A stretch of 50,316 bases of DNA from Lachnospiraceae bacterium (GCA_017469405.1 JAFUGL010000068.1:1-50316); one strand, 5' to 3'; shown: positions 1 through 9,308, counted from the first letter of the stretch. Numbers and translations are program-made. The notes: generated from the letters alone by a model not told the origin.

Positions 1-1
1 A

Positions 2-145
2 GCAGGTCTTTTACTTGCATCCAGAGACTTGATGGGTGGATACAACTGGGTTAAGGAAAATGCAAGTGATGAAAATATTGGTAAGGCTGTTGAAAAACAG
101 AAGTCCAAATATGCCGGAAATGAAGTTATGGGCAAGAAGCTTATC
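2..145 (+). pseudogene. serA: serA internal fragment in inverted orientation
   Basis: On the plus strand this stretch translates without a stop into a serA-like segment: AGLLLASRDLMGGYNWVKEN, then a VEKQKSKYAGNEVMGKKL stretch. In the family this lies roughly 45-50 residues after the point where the minus-strand fragment breaks, just before the GVIGLG nucleotide-binding loop. The frame hits a stop at 146-148 once it enters the complement of the serA start. The two pieces are thus head to head with the part between them missing. It has no start codon of its own and cannot be a functional gene. Confidence 0.85.
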
Positions 146-286
146 TGAAAGCTCCAAATCATGCATAGCAGCACTTCTCACAAGCACAGCGTCTGCATCA
201 GCAAAATCATCAGTCTTCTCATAGTTATCAGTAAATAAATCCATACCGCAGTCAGCTATAGGATTTAAGCAATTAACCTTTATCAT
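131..286 (-). pseudogene. serA: serA 5' fragment (3-phosphoglycerate dehydrogenase N-terminus, broken by fold-back)
   Basis: About 52 codons from the ATG at 286 encode the N-terminal substrate-binding part of D-3-phosphoglycerate dehydrogenase, the first step of serine synthesis. The readable residues include LNPIADCGMDLFTD, ADAVLVRSAAMHDLEL and DKLLA. A good ribosome binding site (AAAGGAGATT) precedes the start, and serC lies 75 bp upstream, so serC-serA would be one operon. After LLA the family continues with an IARAGAGVNN-type segment. Here the reading frame instead runs into the complement of a later serA segment (2-145, plus strand). The gene is therefore broken at about 131-142. Whether this is a real inversion or an assembly or amplification chimera cannot be told from the sequence alone. 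Confidence 0.85.
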
Positions 287-361
287 CTTTAAATCTCCTT
301 TAATGTATATCTTTTATCATCAAATCATATATTATTATATAAATGCCTTAAATATATGTTC

Positions 362-1444
362 TTATGAATTAGCCTCTTCGAATTCCTTCATAAATGCAAC
401 GAGCTTCTCAACACCTTCGATTGGCATAGCGTTGTAGATAGATGCGCGCATACCGCCTACGCTTCTGTGTCCCTTAAGGTTTACAAATCCTGCCTCTGTT
501 GCTTCCTTAACGAACTTAGCGTCAAGCTCATCATTTCCTGTTACAAACGGAACATTCATCAAAGAACGATCCTTCTTTTCAACTGTTCCCTTGAACATCT
601 TTGAAGAATCAAGGAAATCATAAAGGATTGCTGCCTTCTTCTCATTGTGAGCCTTCATAGCTGCAAGACCACCCATTTCCTTAACCCACTTAAACACAAG
701 ACCACAGATGTAAATTCCGTAGCATGGAGGTGTATTGTAAAGGGAATCATTGTCAGCCTGAGTCTTATACTTAAGCATTGTTGGGCAAAACTCAGGAACA
801 TCATCTCTGATTAAGTCTTCTCTTATTATAACCACAACTACACCTGCAGGTCCGACATTCTTCTGAACACCAAAGTAGATTAAGCCGTAGTCACTTACAT
901 TTACAGGCTGTGAAAGTATATCTGATGACATATCTGCAACAAGAATCTTACCCTTTGTATTTGGAAGTTCCTTAAATGCAGTTCCGTAAATAGTATTGTT
1001 ATGGCAGATATATACATAGTCTGCATCCTCTGATATAGGTAAATCAGAGCAATCAGGTATGTATGAGAAGGTCTTATCTGCTGATGAAGCGATAGCATTT
1101 GCCTTAAGATATTTCTTACCTTCCTCATAAGCCTTCTTAGCCCACTGTCCTGTAATTATATAATCAGCAACTCCGTTTTTCATAAGGTTCATAGGTATAG
1201 CTGCAAACTGCTGTGAAGCACCACCCTGAAGGAAAAGCACCTTGTAGTTATCAGGGATCTCAAGTAAGTCTCTTAAATCCTTCTCTGCTTCCTTGATGAT
1301 GTTGTCATATACCTTTGAACGATGGCTCATCTCCATAACGCTCATTCCCGAGCCCTTATAATCCATCATCTCGTCTGCTGCCTGCTGTAAAACAACCTCA
1401 GGTAATACTGAAGGTCCTGCTGAAAAATTAAATACTCTTGCCAT
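362..1444 (-). CDS. serC: Phosphoserine aminotransferase
   Basis: This is a 360-residue class V PLP enzyme that converts 3-phosphohydroxypyruvate and glutamate to phosphoserine and 2-oxoglutarate, the second step of serine synthesis. It starts with the family N-terminus RVFNFSAGPSVLPEVVL. The GGASQQFA loop is at about 74-81, the VADMSSD segment with the PLP-binding Asp at about 169-175, and the Schiff-base lysine is K195 in FGVQKNVGPAG. The length matches the family (about 360). The ribosome binding site TCAGGAGGATTT precedes the ATG. It lies 62 bp after ilvB and 75 bp before serA on the same strand, consistent with a shared transcript. Confidence 0.97.
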   Translation of the reverse strand: MARVFNFSAGPSVLPEVVLQQAADEMMDYKGSGMSVMEMSHRSKVYDNIIKEAEKDLRDLLEIPDNYKVLFLQGGASQQFAAIPMNLMKNGVADYIITGQWAKKAYEEGKKYLKANAIASSADKTFSYIPDCSDLPISEDADYVYICHNNTIYGTAFKELPNTKGKILVADMSSDILSQPVNVSDYGLIYFGVQKNVGPAGVVVVIIREDLIRDDVPEFCPTMLKYKTQADNDSLYNTPPCYGIYICGLVFKWVKEMGGLAAMKAHNEKKAAILYDFLDSSKMFKGTVEKKDRSLMNVPFVTGNDELDAKFVKEATEAGFVNLKGHRSVGGMRASIYNAMPIEGVEKLVAFMKEFEEANS

Positions 1445-1506
1445 TAATAAAATCCTCCTGAATATTATTTATATATTTATTACTTTGTATATTACTTGTT
1501 ATTATC

Positions 1507-3195
1507 TTACTTATTTTTCTCATCCAAATCCTGCTGGTCAAAGCATGTCTCAAGAGGAGCTCCTGCAGGAACCATTGGCCAAACCTTATCATCTTTATCG
1601 ATTATACAATCGATTACTACAGGCTTGTTAAGCTTGATTGCATCCTTAAGAGCCTTTTCAAACTCCTTAAGATTTGTTGCTCTTACACCTTTTGCGCCTA
1701 AAGCCTCGGCAACCTTTACGAAATCAACATTATCCTCAAGCACGGTATTGGAATATCTCTCACCGTAGAAAAGTGTCTGCCACTGTCTAACCATACCGAG
1801 AACGTGATTATTTATAACTACCTGAATGATAGGAATGTTATATCTTGCTGCTGTAGCAATCTCATTCATATTCATTCTGAAGCATCCGTCACCGGCGATA
1901 TTGATAGTAATATTGTCAGGCTCACCAACCTTTGCACCGATACATGCCCCAACACCGTATCCCATAGTACCAAGTCCACCTGATGAAAGAAGCTGTCTTG
2001 GCTTAGTGTACTTATAGTACTGTGCAGCCCACATCTGATGCTGTCCTACGTCAGTAGTAATAGTAGCCTTACCTTTGGTTATCTCATATATCTTATTGAT
2101 TATTGCAGGTCCTGAGAAAGCATTCATATCGCCATGATCAGGATATGCTTTCTTTAATTCCTCAATCTCAGCATGCCATTCAGGTTTCTTTCTTGCCTTA
2201 ATTCTTGAAGAAATCATCTTAAGAACCTCTTTGGCATCACCTATAACGCTTGCATCAACAACTACATTCTTATCAACCTCTGCGGCATCTATATCCAACT
2301 GTAATATCTTGGCATTGGCTGCAAACTTCTTGGCATCACCGATAACTCTGTCTGAAAATCTTGCGCCGACAACGATTACAAGGTCAGCCTTATTTACAGC
2401 AAAGTTTGAAACCTTTGTACCGTGCATACCAATCATACCGGTATATCTTTCATTAGTTCCGTCAAATGCACCTTTACCCATAAGAGTATCACATACAGGA
2501 GCATCAATCTTATCAGCAAGCTTCTTTAACTCCGGTGAAGCATCAGCAGCTATCACACCGCCACCTGCTATGATAAACGGTCTCTCACTCTTATCGATAA
2601 GCTTTACTGCCTGCTCCAAATCCTCTGCCTTAATTGTACTTGTAATTCTTTCGATTGACTCCGGTGCCTTTGCCTCGTAATCAGCAACATTGGCAGTTAC
2701 ATCCTTTGTAACGTCTACAAGTACAGGACCCGGTCTACCGGTCTTGGCAATCTTAAATGCCCTTCTTATGGTATCAGCAAGCTTATGTACATCCTTAACG
2801 ATAAAGCTGTGCTTTGTAATAGGCATAACCACGCCTGCTATATCTATCTCCTGGAAGCTGTCCTTACCAAGTGCTGTAACATTTACATTTGCTGTAATTG
2901 CAACAAGCGGTATGGAATCCATATATGCTGTAGCAATACCTGTTACAAGGTTTGTAGCACCCGGACCTGAAGTAGCCATACAAACACCAACCTTACCGGT
3001 TGCTCTGGCATATCCGTCAGCAGCATGTGCAGCACCCTGCTCATGGGAAGTAAGTATATGATGAATCTCATCCTGATGCTTGTAAAGTGCATCATATACA
3101 TTAAGTATAGTACCTCCCGGATATCCGAATACTGTATCAACTCCCTGCTCTTTTAAACATTCAATAATTATCTCTGAGCCTGTTAATTGTTTCAT
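1507..3195 (-). CDS. ilvB: Acetolactate synthase, large (catalytic) subunit
   Basis: This is a 562-residue ThDP-dependent enzyme condensing pyruvate with pyruvate or 2-oxobutyrate, the first common step of valine/isoleucine synthesis. The catalytic Glu is E52 in TSHEQGAAHAADGYARATG. The metal/ThDP motif starts at GDG (435-437) and ends near VINN about 25 residues later. The FAD-binding and central domains are complete. No regulatory small subunit (ilvN/ilvH) is adjacent: serC follows directly. The start is supported by AAAGGAAGAA upstream. The leader carries the palindromic element at 3221-3357, so that structure sits immediately before the ribosome binding site. Confidence 0.96.
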   Translation of the reverse strand: MKQLTGSEIIIECLKEQGVDTVFGYPGGTILNVYDALYKHQDEIHHILTSHEQGAAHAADGYARATGKVGVCMATSGPGATNLVTGIATAYMDSIPLVAITANVNVTALGKDSFQEIDIAGVVMPITKHSFIVKDVHKLADTIRRAFKIAKTGRPGPVLVDVTKDVTANVADYEAKAPESIERITSTIKAEDLEQAVKLIDKSERPFIIAGGGVIAADASPELKKLADKIDAPVCDTLMGKGAFDGTNERYTGMIGMHGTKVSNFAVNKADLVIVVGARFSDRVIGDAKKFAANAKILQLDIDAAEVDKNVVVDASVIGDAKEVLKMISSRIKARKKPEWHAEIEELKKAYPDHGDMNAFSGPAIINKIYEITKGKATITTDVGQHQMWAAQYYKYTKPRQLLSSGGLGTMGYGVGACIGAKVGEPDNITINIAGDGCFRMNMNEIATAARYNIPIIQVVINNHVLGMVRQWQTLFYGERYSNTVLEDNVDFVKVAEALGAKGVRATNLKEFEKALKDAIKLNKPVVIDCIIDKDDKVWPMVPAGAPLETCFDQQDLDEKNK

Positions 3196-3220
3196 ACAAA
3201 TTCTTCCTTTCTATTTTTCT

Positions 3221-3357
3221 GCTGTATGAATTATATCTAATCCTTCGCAGGCACGCTTTCGCTACCCTCCGACGCAGCGGTACTAAGTTCGAAAATGCCT
3301 CACTAAGTACCGGCGTCTACAGAGTACCTGCTGAAGGATTAATATAATTCATACAGC
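3221..3357. repeat. Long palindromic element 1 (conserved 85-nt tip, gene-specific arms), upstream of ilvB
   Basis: The outer arms 3221-3246 and 3332-3357 pair almost perfectly over 26 nt. They enclose an 85-nt core (3247-3331) that begins GCAGGCACGCT and ends AGTACCTGC. Inside the core, GACGC..CGGTACT (from 3271) pairs with AGTACCG..GCGTC (ending 3317) to form an inner hairpin. The core matches element 2 (6253-6337) at about 73 of 85 positions with no length change, while the arms do not resemble those of element 2. The element lies in the ilvD-ilvB gap, just before the ilvB ribosome binding site. A T-run follows only on the plus strand, so it is not an obvious terminator for these genes. 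Confidence 0.85.
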
Positions 3358-3432
3358 TTTTTTTCTATAATAATTATGTTTGATAGAATAACACAATCCA
3401 TATAATATTTCAAATCATAATTTGTTATGTTG

Positions 3433-5100
3433 TTAATCCTTTATCTCAAGTACTGCGCCTCTGTTACCTGAAGTTACCATCTTAGCATATCTTGCAAGAT
3501 ATCCTGTTGTTACCTTTGGCTCCTTTGGTGTCCAGTTAGCTTTACGCTTTGCAAGTTCCTCATCAGAAACTCTTAAGTTGATGGAGTAATTATTGATATC
3601 AATCTCAATTATATCTCCTTCTTCTACAAATGCGATAGGTCCGCCAACTGCTGCTTCCGGTGATACATGTCCGATGGAAGCTCCACGGCTTGCTCCTGAG
3701 AAACGTCCGTCAGTTATAAGTGCTACGGATGAACCAAGTCCCATACCTGCAATTGCTGATGTAGGATTGAGCATCTCTCTCATACCCGGACCGCCCTTAG
3801 GTCCTTCATATCTTATAACAACTACATCTCCGTCAACAATCTTTCCTCCGAGGATTGCTGCAATAGCATCCTCTTCCGAATCAAATACTCTCGCAGGTCC
3901 TTCATGCTTAAGCATCTTTTCTACAACAGCTGAACGCTTTACAACCGAACCGTCCGGTGCAAGATTACCCTTAAGAACTGCAAGTCCGCCTGTCTTGGAA
4001 TATGGATTATCTACAGGACGTATAACCTCAGGATTTCTATTTACTGAATTCTTAACAGCTTCACCGATTGTCTTACCGGTAACTGTCATACAATCTTCAT
4101 TTATAAGTCCGATATCACAAAGCTCTTTAACTACTGCATATACACCGCCCGCTTCATTGAGGTCTTCCATATATGTAGGACCTGCAGGTGCAAGGTGGCA
4201 GAGGTTAGGAGTCTTCTCACTGATTGGATTGGCAAATGATATATCAAAGTCAAAGCCTATCTCATGTGCAATTGCAGGAAGATGAAGCATGGAATTGGTT
4301 GAGCATCCAAGTGCCATATCTACTGTAAGAGCATTTAATATGGCATCCTTAGTGATAATGTCACGTGGGCGGATGTTCTTCTTTAACATATCCATAACTG
4401 CATATCCGGCTTTCTTAGCAAGACGAAGTCTTTCAGAATATACTGCAGGTATAGTTCCGTTTCCCGGAAGTCCCATACCGAGTACTTCAGTAAGACAGTT
4501 CATGGAGTTTGCAGTGTACATACCTGAACAGGAACCACAGGTAGGACAAACCTTTTCCTCAAACTCTACAACATCCTCATCGGTAATCTTACCGGCAGTA
4601 CGTTCTCCGACTGCTTCGAACATAGATGAAAGACTTCTCTTTCTTCCGTGGATATGTCCTGCAAGCATAGGTCCTCCTGATACAAATACTGTAGGAACAT
4701 TTACTCTTGCAGCTGCCATAAGAAGTCCCGGAACGTTCTTATCACAGTTTGGAATCATAACGAGTGCATCAAACTGATGAGCGATAGCCATACACTCTGT
4801 TGAGTCAGCAATCAAATCTCTTGTTACAAGTGAGTACTTCATACCCACATGTCCCATAGCAATACCGTCACATACTGCTATTGCAGGAAACATAACAGGG
4901 GTTCCGCCTGCCTCAGCAACTCCGAGCTTTACAGCCTCGGCTATTTTATCAAGGTTCATATGTCCCGGTACAATCTCATTGTATGAACATACGATACCGA
5001 CCATTGGCTTTTTGATTTCTTCGGCAGTGTATCCGAGTGCATTCAGAAGTGAACGAGCCGGTGCCTGCTGAAGACCGCATTTCATATTGTCACTTACCAT
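3433..5100 (-). CDS. ilvD: Dihydroxy-acid dehydratase
   Basis: This Fe-S dehydratase of about 555 residues makes the 2-oxo acids of valine and isoleucine from their dihydroxy precursors. Visible motifs include PGHMNL, the cluster-ligand segments CDKNVPG (Cys about 119) and CPTCGSCSG (Cys about 185-191), and the C-terminal [21 protein letters not shown] place the start at the ATG at 5100 (MVSDNMKCG). AGGAG lies 8 nt before it, whereas the upstream in-frame ATG at 5106 would leave only 2 nt of spacing. It follows leuB after a short gap and precedes ilvB with element 1 in between. Confidence 0.95.
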   Translation of the reverse strand: MVSDNMKCGLQQAPARSLLNALGYTAEEIKKPMVGIVCSYNEIVPGHMNLDKIAEAVKLGVAEAGGTPVMFPAIAVCDGIAMGHVGMKYSLVTRDLIADSTECMAIAHQFDALVMIPNCDKNVPGLLMAAARVNVPTVFVSGGPMLAGHIHGRKRSLSSMFEAVGERTAGKITDEDVVEFEEKVCPTCGSCSGMYTANSMNCLTEVLGMGLPGNGTIPAVYSERLRLAKKAGYAVMDMLKKNIRPRDIITKDAILNALTVDMALGCSTNSMLHLPAIAHEIGFDFDISFANPISEKTPNLCHLAPAGPTYMEDLNEAGGVYAVVKELCDIGLINEDCMTVTGKTIGEAVKNSVNRNPEVIRPVDNPYSKTGGLAVLKGNLAPDGSVVKRSAVVEKMLKHEGPARVFDSEEDAIAAILGGKIVDGDVVVIRYEGPKGGPGMREMLNPTSAIAGMGLGSSVALITDGRFSGASRGASIGHVSPEAAVGGPIAFVEEGDIIEIDINNYSINLRVSDEELAKRKANWTPKEPKVTTGYLARYAKMVTSGNRGAVLEIKD

Positions 5101-5121
5101 AATCATTTCTCCTTTTTTTAT

Positions 5122-6204
5122 TTAAATTCTTTCTGAAATTAATGTTCCCATTTCATCGCATTTAACTTGTGGCTCACCCGGTTTAGCTATGTCTATTGTA
5201 CGGTATCCTTCTTCAAGGACTTTCTTTACCGCATTTTCAATGGCATCTGCTTCTTTATCAAGGTCAAATGTATATCGAAGCATCATAGCTGCCGATAAGA
5301 TTGTCGCTATTGGATTAGCTATATTTTGTCCTGCTATGTCAGGAGCTGAACCGCCCGATGGCTCATAGAGTCCGAACTTTGTTTCATTAAGTGATGCAGA
5401 TGAAAGCATTCCTATAGAGCCTGTTATCATGGATGCCTCATCTGAAAGTATGTCACCAAACATATTCTCTGTAAGCATTACGTCAAACTGAGCCGGATCC
5501 TTAACAAGCTGCATAGCGGCATTATCCACAAGCATTGTTTCATATTCCACTTCAGGATAATCCTTTGCAACTTCCTCGGTTACTTTTCTCCAAAGTCTGG
5601 ATGAATCAAGTACGTTTGCCTTATCTACAAGAGTAACCTTCTTTCTTCTCTTCATAGCTATATCAAAGCCCTTAACAGCTATTCTTCTTATCTCATTTTC
5701 ATTGTATGTAAGTGTATCAACCGCTGTCATTACACCATCTATTTCTTTGGTGTATCTTTCTCCAAAATAAAGTCCGCCGGTAAGTTCACGCATTATCATC
5801 ATGTCAAAGCCTCTTTCGGCAACACTTTCCTTTAAAGGACAAGCCTCTTTAAGTTCAGGATAAAGATATGCAGGACGAAGATTTGCAAAAAGCCCAAGTT
5901 CCTTACGGATTTTTAAAAGTCCTGCTTCAGGTCTTTTATTTGGCGGAAGCTTATACCAAGGTGAAGTCTGAGTATTTCCACCGATTGAGCCAAGCAAAAC
6001 CGCATCCTTGGACTTTGCTATGGCAACTGTTTCGTCGGTAAGAGGATCACCGTATTTGTCTATGGAGCAGCCACCCATAAGAAGCTGTTCATAGTTAAAT
6101 GTATGACCGAATTTTTTTCCTACCGCATCAAGCACCTTCATGGCTTCGGTTACGACCTCGGGACCGATGCCGTCACCCTTGATTACTGCTATATTACAAT
6201 TCAT
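5122..6204 (-). CDS. leuB: 3-Isopropylmalate dehydrogenase
   Basis: This 360-residue NAD-dependent beta-decarboxylating dehydrogenase oxidises 3-isopropylmalate in leucine synthesis. The N-terminus reads [14 protein letters not shown]. The substrate loop is seen in [14 protein letters not shown], the catalytic-site Tyr segment in [12 protein letters not shown], and the metal-binding Asp segment in [14 protein letters not shown]. The C-terminal NAD site contains [16 protein letters not shown]. Length and ends match the family. The ribosome binding site is AAAGGAAGAG. Palindromic element 2 occupies the leader between purC and leuB. Confidence 0.97.
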   Translation of the reverse strand: MNCNIAVIKGDGIGPEVVTEAMKVLDAVGKKFGHTFNYEQLLMGGCSIDKYGDPLTDETVAIAKSKDAVLLGSIGGNTQTSPWYKLPPNKRPEAGLLKIRKELGLFANLRPAYLYPELKEACPLKESVAERGFDMMIMRELTGGLYFGERYTKEIDGVMTAVDTLTYNENEIRRIAVKGFDIAMKRRKKVTLVDKANVLDSSRLWRKVTEEVAKDYPEVEYETMLVDNAAMQLVKDPAQFDVMLTENMFGDILSDEASMITGSIGMLSSASLNETKFGLYEPSGGSAPDIAGQNIANPIATILSAAMMLRYTFDLDKEADAIENAVKKVLEEGYRTIDIAKPGEPQVKCDEMGTLISERI

Positions 6205-6224
6205 TTTTCTCTTCCTTTCTTCAA

Positions 6225-6365
6225 GGAAACATGTACCTGTGATTAATTCATCGCAGGCACGCTCTCGCTACTTTCACACGCAGCGGTACTAAGCTCGAAA
6301 AAACCTCGCTAAGTACCGGCGTGTTCAAAGTACCTGCTTATGAATTATCACAAGTACATGTTTCC
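6225..6365. repeat. Long palindromic element 2 (conserved 85-nt tip, gene-specific arms), upstream of leuB
   Basis: Arms 6225-6252 and 6338-6365 (28 nt each) are complementary with only small mismatches or bulges. The 85-nt core (6253-6337) starts GCAGGCACGCT and ends AGTACCTGC, the same length as in element 1. An inner hairpin forms between CACGC..CGGTACT and AGTACCG..GCGTG. Compared with element 1, the first pair of that stem is C-G instead of G-C, a compensatory change. It fills the 193-bp purC-leuB gap just before the leuB ribosome binding site. Confidence 0.85.
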
Positions 6366-6397
6366 GCTATAGTTTATTCATAAAACTTAAATAATAA

Positions 6398-7267
6398 TTA
6401 TAACTTCTTTCCTGAGAGCTTTTCGTAACCTTCCAAATAAATTGCTATTGTTTTGTCTACCACTTCCTGTGGGAGTGTCCAATTATGTCCTTCATGGCTC
6501 TTTAACCAATCACGAGCAAATTGCTTATCAAAGGATGGCTGTGAATGTCCCGGCTCGTAAACGTCCGCCGGCCAGAATCTGGAGCTGTCCGGTGTAAGCA
6601 TCTCATCACCAAGAACCATATTTCCATCCTCATCAAGTCCGAATTCAAACTTTGTATCTGCTATGATTATGCCCTTGGTAAGTGCATAATCGGCACATTT
6701 CTTATAAAGCGCTATTGTATAATCTCTGAGCTTTGAAGCATATTCCTCTCCCTTACCAGGGAAATACTTTTCAAGATGAGCTACGCTCTGCTCATAGGAA
6801 ATATTTTCATCATGCTCACCTATCTCAGCCTTTGTTGAAGGTGTATATATAGGTTCAGGAAGCTTATCTGACTCCTTTAATCCCTCCGGAAGCTTGATGC
6901 CACATACAGTACCATCCTTCTTGTAGCTCTCCCAGCCGCTTCCTGTTATATATCCACGCACGATACACTCGATAGGAAGCATTTCAAGCTTCTTACACAT
7001 CATGGAATTACCGTCAAACTGTGGCTGTCTAAAATATTCTGGCATATCATTTACATCAACGGATATCATATGATTAGGAATTATATCCTCTGTCATATCA
7101 AACCAAAGCTTTGACATCTGTGTGAGCACTGTACCCTTCTTGGTTACCACATTATTAAGTATTACATCAAAGCAGCTTATTCTATCAGTTGCAACCATAA
7201 TAAGGTTATCACCGTTATCGTATATCTCACGTACCTTTCCTTCTTTAACCGGTTTAAATTCTTTCAT
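6398..7267 (-). CDS. purC: Phosphoribosylaminoimidazole-succinocarboxamide synthase (SAICAR synthetase)
   Basis: This 289-residue ATP-dependent ligase joins aspartate to CAIR in purine synthesis. It belongs to the longer form of PurC rather than the approximately 237-residue type. Motifs include KEGKVREIYD at the N-terminus, MVATDRISCFDV, ECIVRGYITGSGW, IIADTKFEFG and DEMLTPDSSRFWP. The ribosome binding site AGAAGGAGAA precedes the ATG. It is the only non-amino-acid gene in the run, between leuD (51 bp upstream) and leuB. Co-transcription with the leucine genes is inferred from strand and spacing. Confidence 0.96.
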   Translation of the reverse strand: MKEFKPVKEGKVREIYDNGDNLIMVATDRISCFDVILNNVVTKKGTVLTQMSKLWFDMTEDIIPNHMISVDVNDMPEYFRQPQFDGNSMMCKKLEMLPIECIVRGYITGSGWESYKKDGTVCGIKLPEGLKESDKLPEPIYTPSTKAEIGEHDENISYEQSVAHLEKYFPGKGEEYASKLRDYTIALYKKCADYALTKGIIIADTKFEFGLDEDGNMVLGDEMLTPDSSRFWPADVYEPGHSQPSFDKQFARDWLKSHEGHNWTLPQEVVDKTIAIYLEGYEKLSGKKL

Positions 7268-7318
7268 TTTTTTCTCCTTCTTTTACGTATTTTCCAGAAT
7301 AGAAATTAATTCATCGCA

Positions 7319-7807
7319 TTAATTTTTAGCATTTATTCTCGCTATAAGTCCGCCGCTTTTGATTATCTCCTGCATAAATGGCGGGAATGCCTGACCTTTA
7401 AATTCCAAGCCCTTTGTCTTGTCATATATCATACCTGAATCAAAGTCGATTTCCACTGTATCGCCGGCTTCGATTGCCTTGGCAGCCTCAGGACATTCTA
7501 TAATCGGAAGTCCTATATTGATTGCATTTCTGTAAAAGATTCTGGCAAAGGTTTCAGCTATAACACAGCTTATGCCTGAAGCCTTTATAGCTATCGGTGC
7601 GTGCTCTCTTGAAGAACCGCATCCGAAGTTCTTGTTGGCAACCATGATGTCACCCGGCTTTACTCTGTTTACAAAATCCTTATCTATATCTTCCATACAG
7701 CTTTTCGCTAATTCAGCAGGATCTGATGAATTAAGATATCTTGCAGGAATTATTACGTCTGTATCTACATTGTCACCGTATTTGTGAACTGTTCCGCATG
7801 CTCTCAT
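7319..7807 (-). CDS. leuD: 3-Isopropylmalate dehydratase, small subunit
   Basis: About 162 residues. It is the swivel-domain partner of LeuC, which isomerises 2- to 3-isopropylmalate. The N-terminus reads [18 protein letters not shown], and the substrate-recognition segment is [19 protein letters not shown]. An upstream ATG at 7843 exists but would overlap leuC. I choose 7807 (MRACGTVHK) because AAAGGAGG ends 8 nt before it. The length then matches bacterial/archaeal-type LeuD (about 160-165). It begins 19 bp after the leuC stop, so the two subunits are tightly coupled. Confidence 0.95.
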   Translation of the reverse strand: MRACGTVHKYGDNVDTDVIIPARYLNSSDPAELAKSCMEDIDKDFVNRVKPGDIMVANKNFGCGSSREHAPIAIKASGISCVIAETFARIFYRNAINIGLPIIECPEAAKAIEAGDTVEIDFDSGMIYDKTKGLEFKGQAFPPFMQEIIKSGGLIARINAKN

Positions 7808-7826
7808 TTTCATAACCTCCTTTGTC

Positions 7827-9092
7827 CTATAATCCAAGCTCACATGGACAGCTTATCTTACCAGTTATAGCTGATGCCGCAGCAACGGCAGGGCTTGCAA
7901 GGTAAACCTCTGAATCCACATGTCCCATTCTGCCTACAAAGTTACGATTGGTTGTTGAAACTGCTTTTTCACCGGCAGCCATAACTCCCATATGTCCTCC
8001 CAAACAAGGACCACAGGTAGGTGTTGAAACTATAGCACCTGCTTTTATAAATATTTCAGTCAATCCTTCATTTAACATCTGAAGATATACATCCTGAGTT
8101 CCCGGAATAACGATAACTCTCACTCCGTCAGCGGCATGTCTATCCTTCATAATCTCTGCTGCAATTCTCATATCAGAGATACGGCCGTTTGTACAGGAAC
8201 CGATTACAACCTGATCAATCTTTATATCTCCAACCTCATCGATAGTCTTTGTATTTTCAGGAAGATGAGGAAATGCTACAGTAGGCTTAAGAGTAGATAA
8301 ATCAATTGTATACTCCTCATCATACTCTGCATCGGCATCAGCCTCATACTTTGTATAAGCCTTGGTAGAGTGTTCCTTCATATATTCTTCTGTAAGCTCG
8401 TCTACAGGGAAGATACCATTTTTGGCACCTGCCTCGATAGCCATATTGGCAATTGTAAATCTGTCATCCATGGTAAGATTCTTAATTCCTTCACCGACAA
8501 ATTCCATAGAACGATATAATGCTCCATCCACACCTATCATACCGATAATGTGAAGGATAACATCCTTACCGCTTACCCATTTAGCTTTTTCTCCTACTAT
8601 ATTAAACTTGATTGCGGAAGGTACTTTAAACCATGCCTTACCGGTAACCATACCGGCTGCCATATCTGTACTTCCTACACCTGTTGAAAATGCACCGAGT
8701 GCACCATATGTACATGTATGTGAATCAGCGCCTATACAGGTTTCACCTGCCACAATAAGGCCTTTTTCCGGTAATAATGCATGCTCGATTCCCATTGCAC
8801 CTACATCAAAAAAGTTTGTAATATCATAGTCCTTTGAAAACTCTCTTACGCATTTACAATGCTCTGCACTCTTGATATCCTTATTAGGAGTGAAGTGGTC
8901 CATAACAAGAGCAACCTTATCCTTGTCGAACACTTCTTTTTTGTTGAATTTCTCCATCTCGTGAATTGCAACAGGAGCTGTGACGTCATTGGCTAAAACC
9001 AAATCCAAATCTGCTTCAATGAGCTGTCCTGCGCTTACACTTTCAAGTCCTGCATGAGCTGCAAGAATTTTCTGTGTCATAGTCATACCCAT
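7827..9092 (-). CDS. leuC: 3-Isopropylmalate dehydratase, large subunit
   Basis: About 421 residues, an aconitase-family subunit holding the 4Fe-4S cluster. The expected cysteines are visible: one in [13 protein letters not shown] (C300) and a pair in [13 protein letters not shown] (C360, C363). [15 protein letters not shown] is also typical. I place the start at 9092 (MGMTMTQKI): GGAGG lies 8 nt before it and overlaps the upstream in-frame ATG at 9107, which lacks its own site. It is the first gene of the run, and its leader contains palindromic element 3. Expression is probably controlled by the divergent LysR protein. Confidence 0.95.
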   Translation of the reverse strand: MGMTMTQKILAAHAGLESVSAGQLIEADLDLVLANDVTAPVAIHEMEKFNKKEVFDKDKVALVMDHFTPNKDIKSAEHCKCVREFSKDYDITNFFDVGAMGIEHALLPEKGLIVAGETCIGADSHTCTYGALGAFSTGVGSTDMAAGMVTGKAWFKVPSAIKFNIVGEKAKWVSGKDVILHIIGMIGVDGALYRSMEFVGEGIKNLTMDDRFTIANMAIEAGAKNGIFPVDELTEEYMKEHSTKAYTKYEADADAEYDEEYTIDLSTLKPTVAFPHLPENTKTIDEVGDIKIDQVVIGSCTNGRISDMRIAAEIMKDRHAADGVRVIVIPGTQDVYLQMLNEGLTEIFIKAGAIVSTPTCGPCLGGHMGVMAAGEKAVSTTNRNFVGRMGHVDSEVYLASPAVAAASAITGKISCPCELGL

Positions 9093-9120
9093 ATTGGTTT
9101 CCTCCATAATATTCTTTTTA

Positions 9121-9264
9121 GCGGATTTAGGAATTGGCGTGCCGATTTAATTTATAGACTTAGTTGTACAGATAATCAATGTATCGCAGGCACGCTCCTG
9201 CGTATACATTGTTATCTGTACAACTAAGACTTAAGTTTTTTAACGGCACGCCAATTAATCCGCC
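9121..9264. repeat. Long palindromic element 3 (short-tip variant) in the leuC leader
   Basis: Two nested stems are visible. The outer arms pair GCGGATTTAG..TTGGCGTGCCG (from 9121) with CGGCACGCCAATTAATCCGC (ending 9263). The inner arms pair about 9158-9185 with 9202-9230. The tip is only GCAGGCACGCTCCTGC (9186-9201). Its first 11 bases equal the start of the 85-nt core of elements 1 and 2, but here the 5-bp stem closes directly on a 6-base loop. It lies in the 5' untranslated region of the leu operon. Confidence 0.8.
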
Positions 9265-9279
9265 AGTAAACTGATTGTT

Positions 9280-9308
9280 ATTGTAACATAAGGAGTATTA
9301 TTTTCATA
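9280..9308 (-). promoter_or_regulatory. Candidate leuC operon promoter (weak -35)
   Basis: Read on the minus strand, TACAAT (9285-9280) is a plausible -10 box. Seventeen bases upstream there is only a poor -35 (TATGAA at 9308-9303), as expected for an activator-dependent promoter. The palindrome centred at 9338 would then lie near -65, the usual recognition position for LysR-type activators. This is inference from spacing; no start site is known. Confidence 0.4.

Noticed and set aside
2231-3061. Two plus-strand open frames (149 and 123 codons) inside ilvB
   Set aside because: These are antisense shadows of ilvB with no start signal or recognisable motif.
3593-4285. Long open frame of 230 codons on the plus strand inside ilvD
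   Set aside because: It is antisense to a strongly conserved gene, has no ribosome binding site, and its Ser/Ile/Pro-rich composition is what the complement of a codon-biased gene gives.
9121-9264. T-box riboswitch or leader-peptide attenuator before leuC
   Set aside because: I found no T-box consensus, no Leu-rich leader peptide and no terminator T-run in the leuC direction; the structure is a simple long palindrome.
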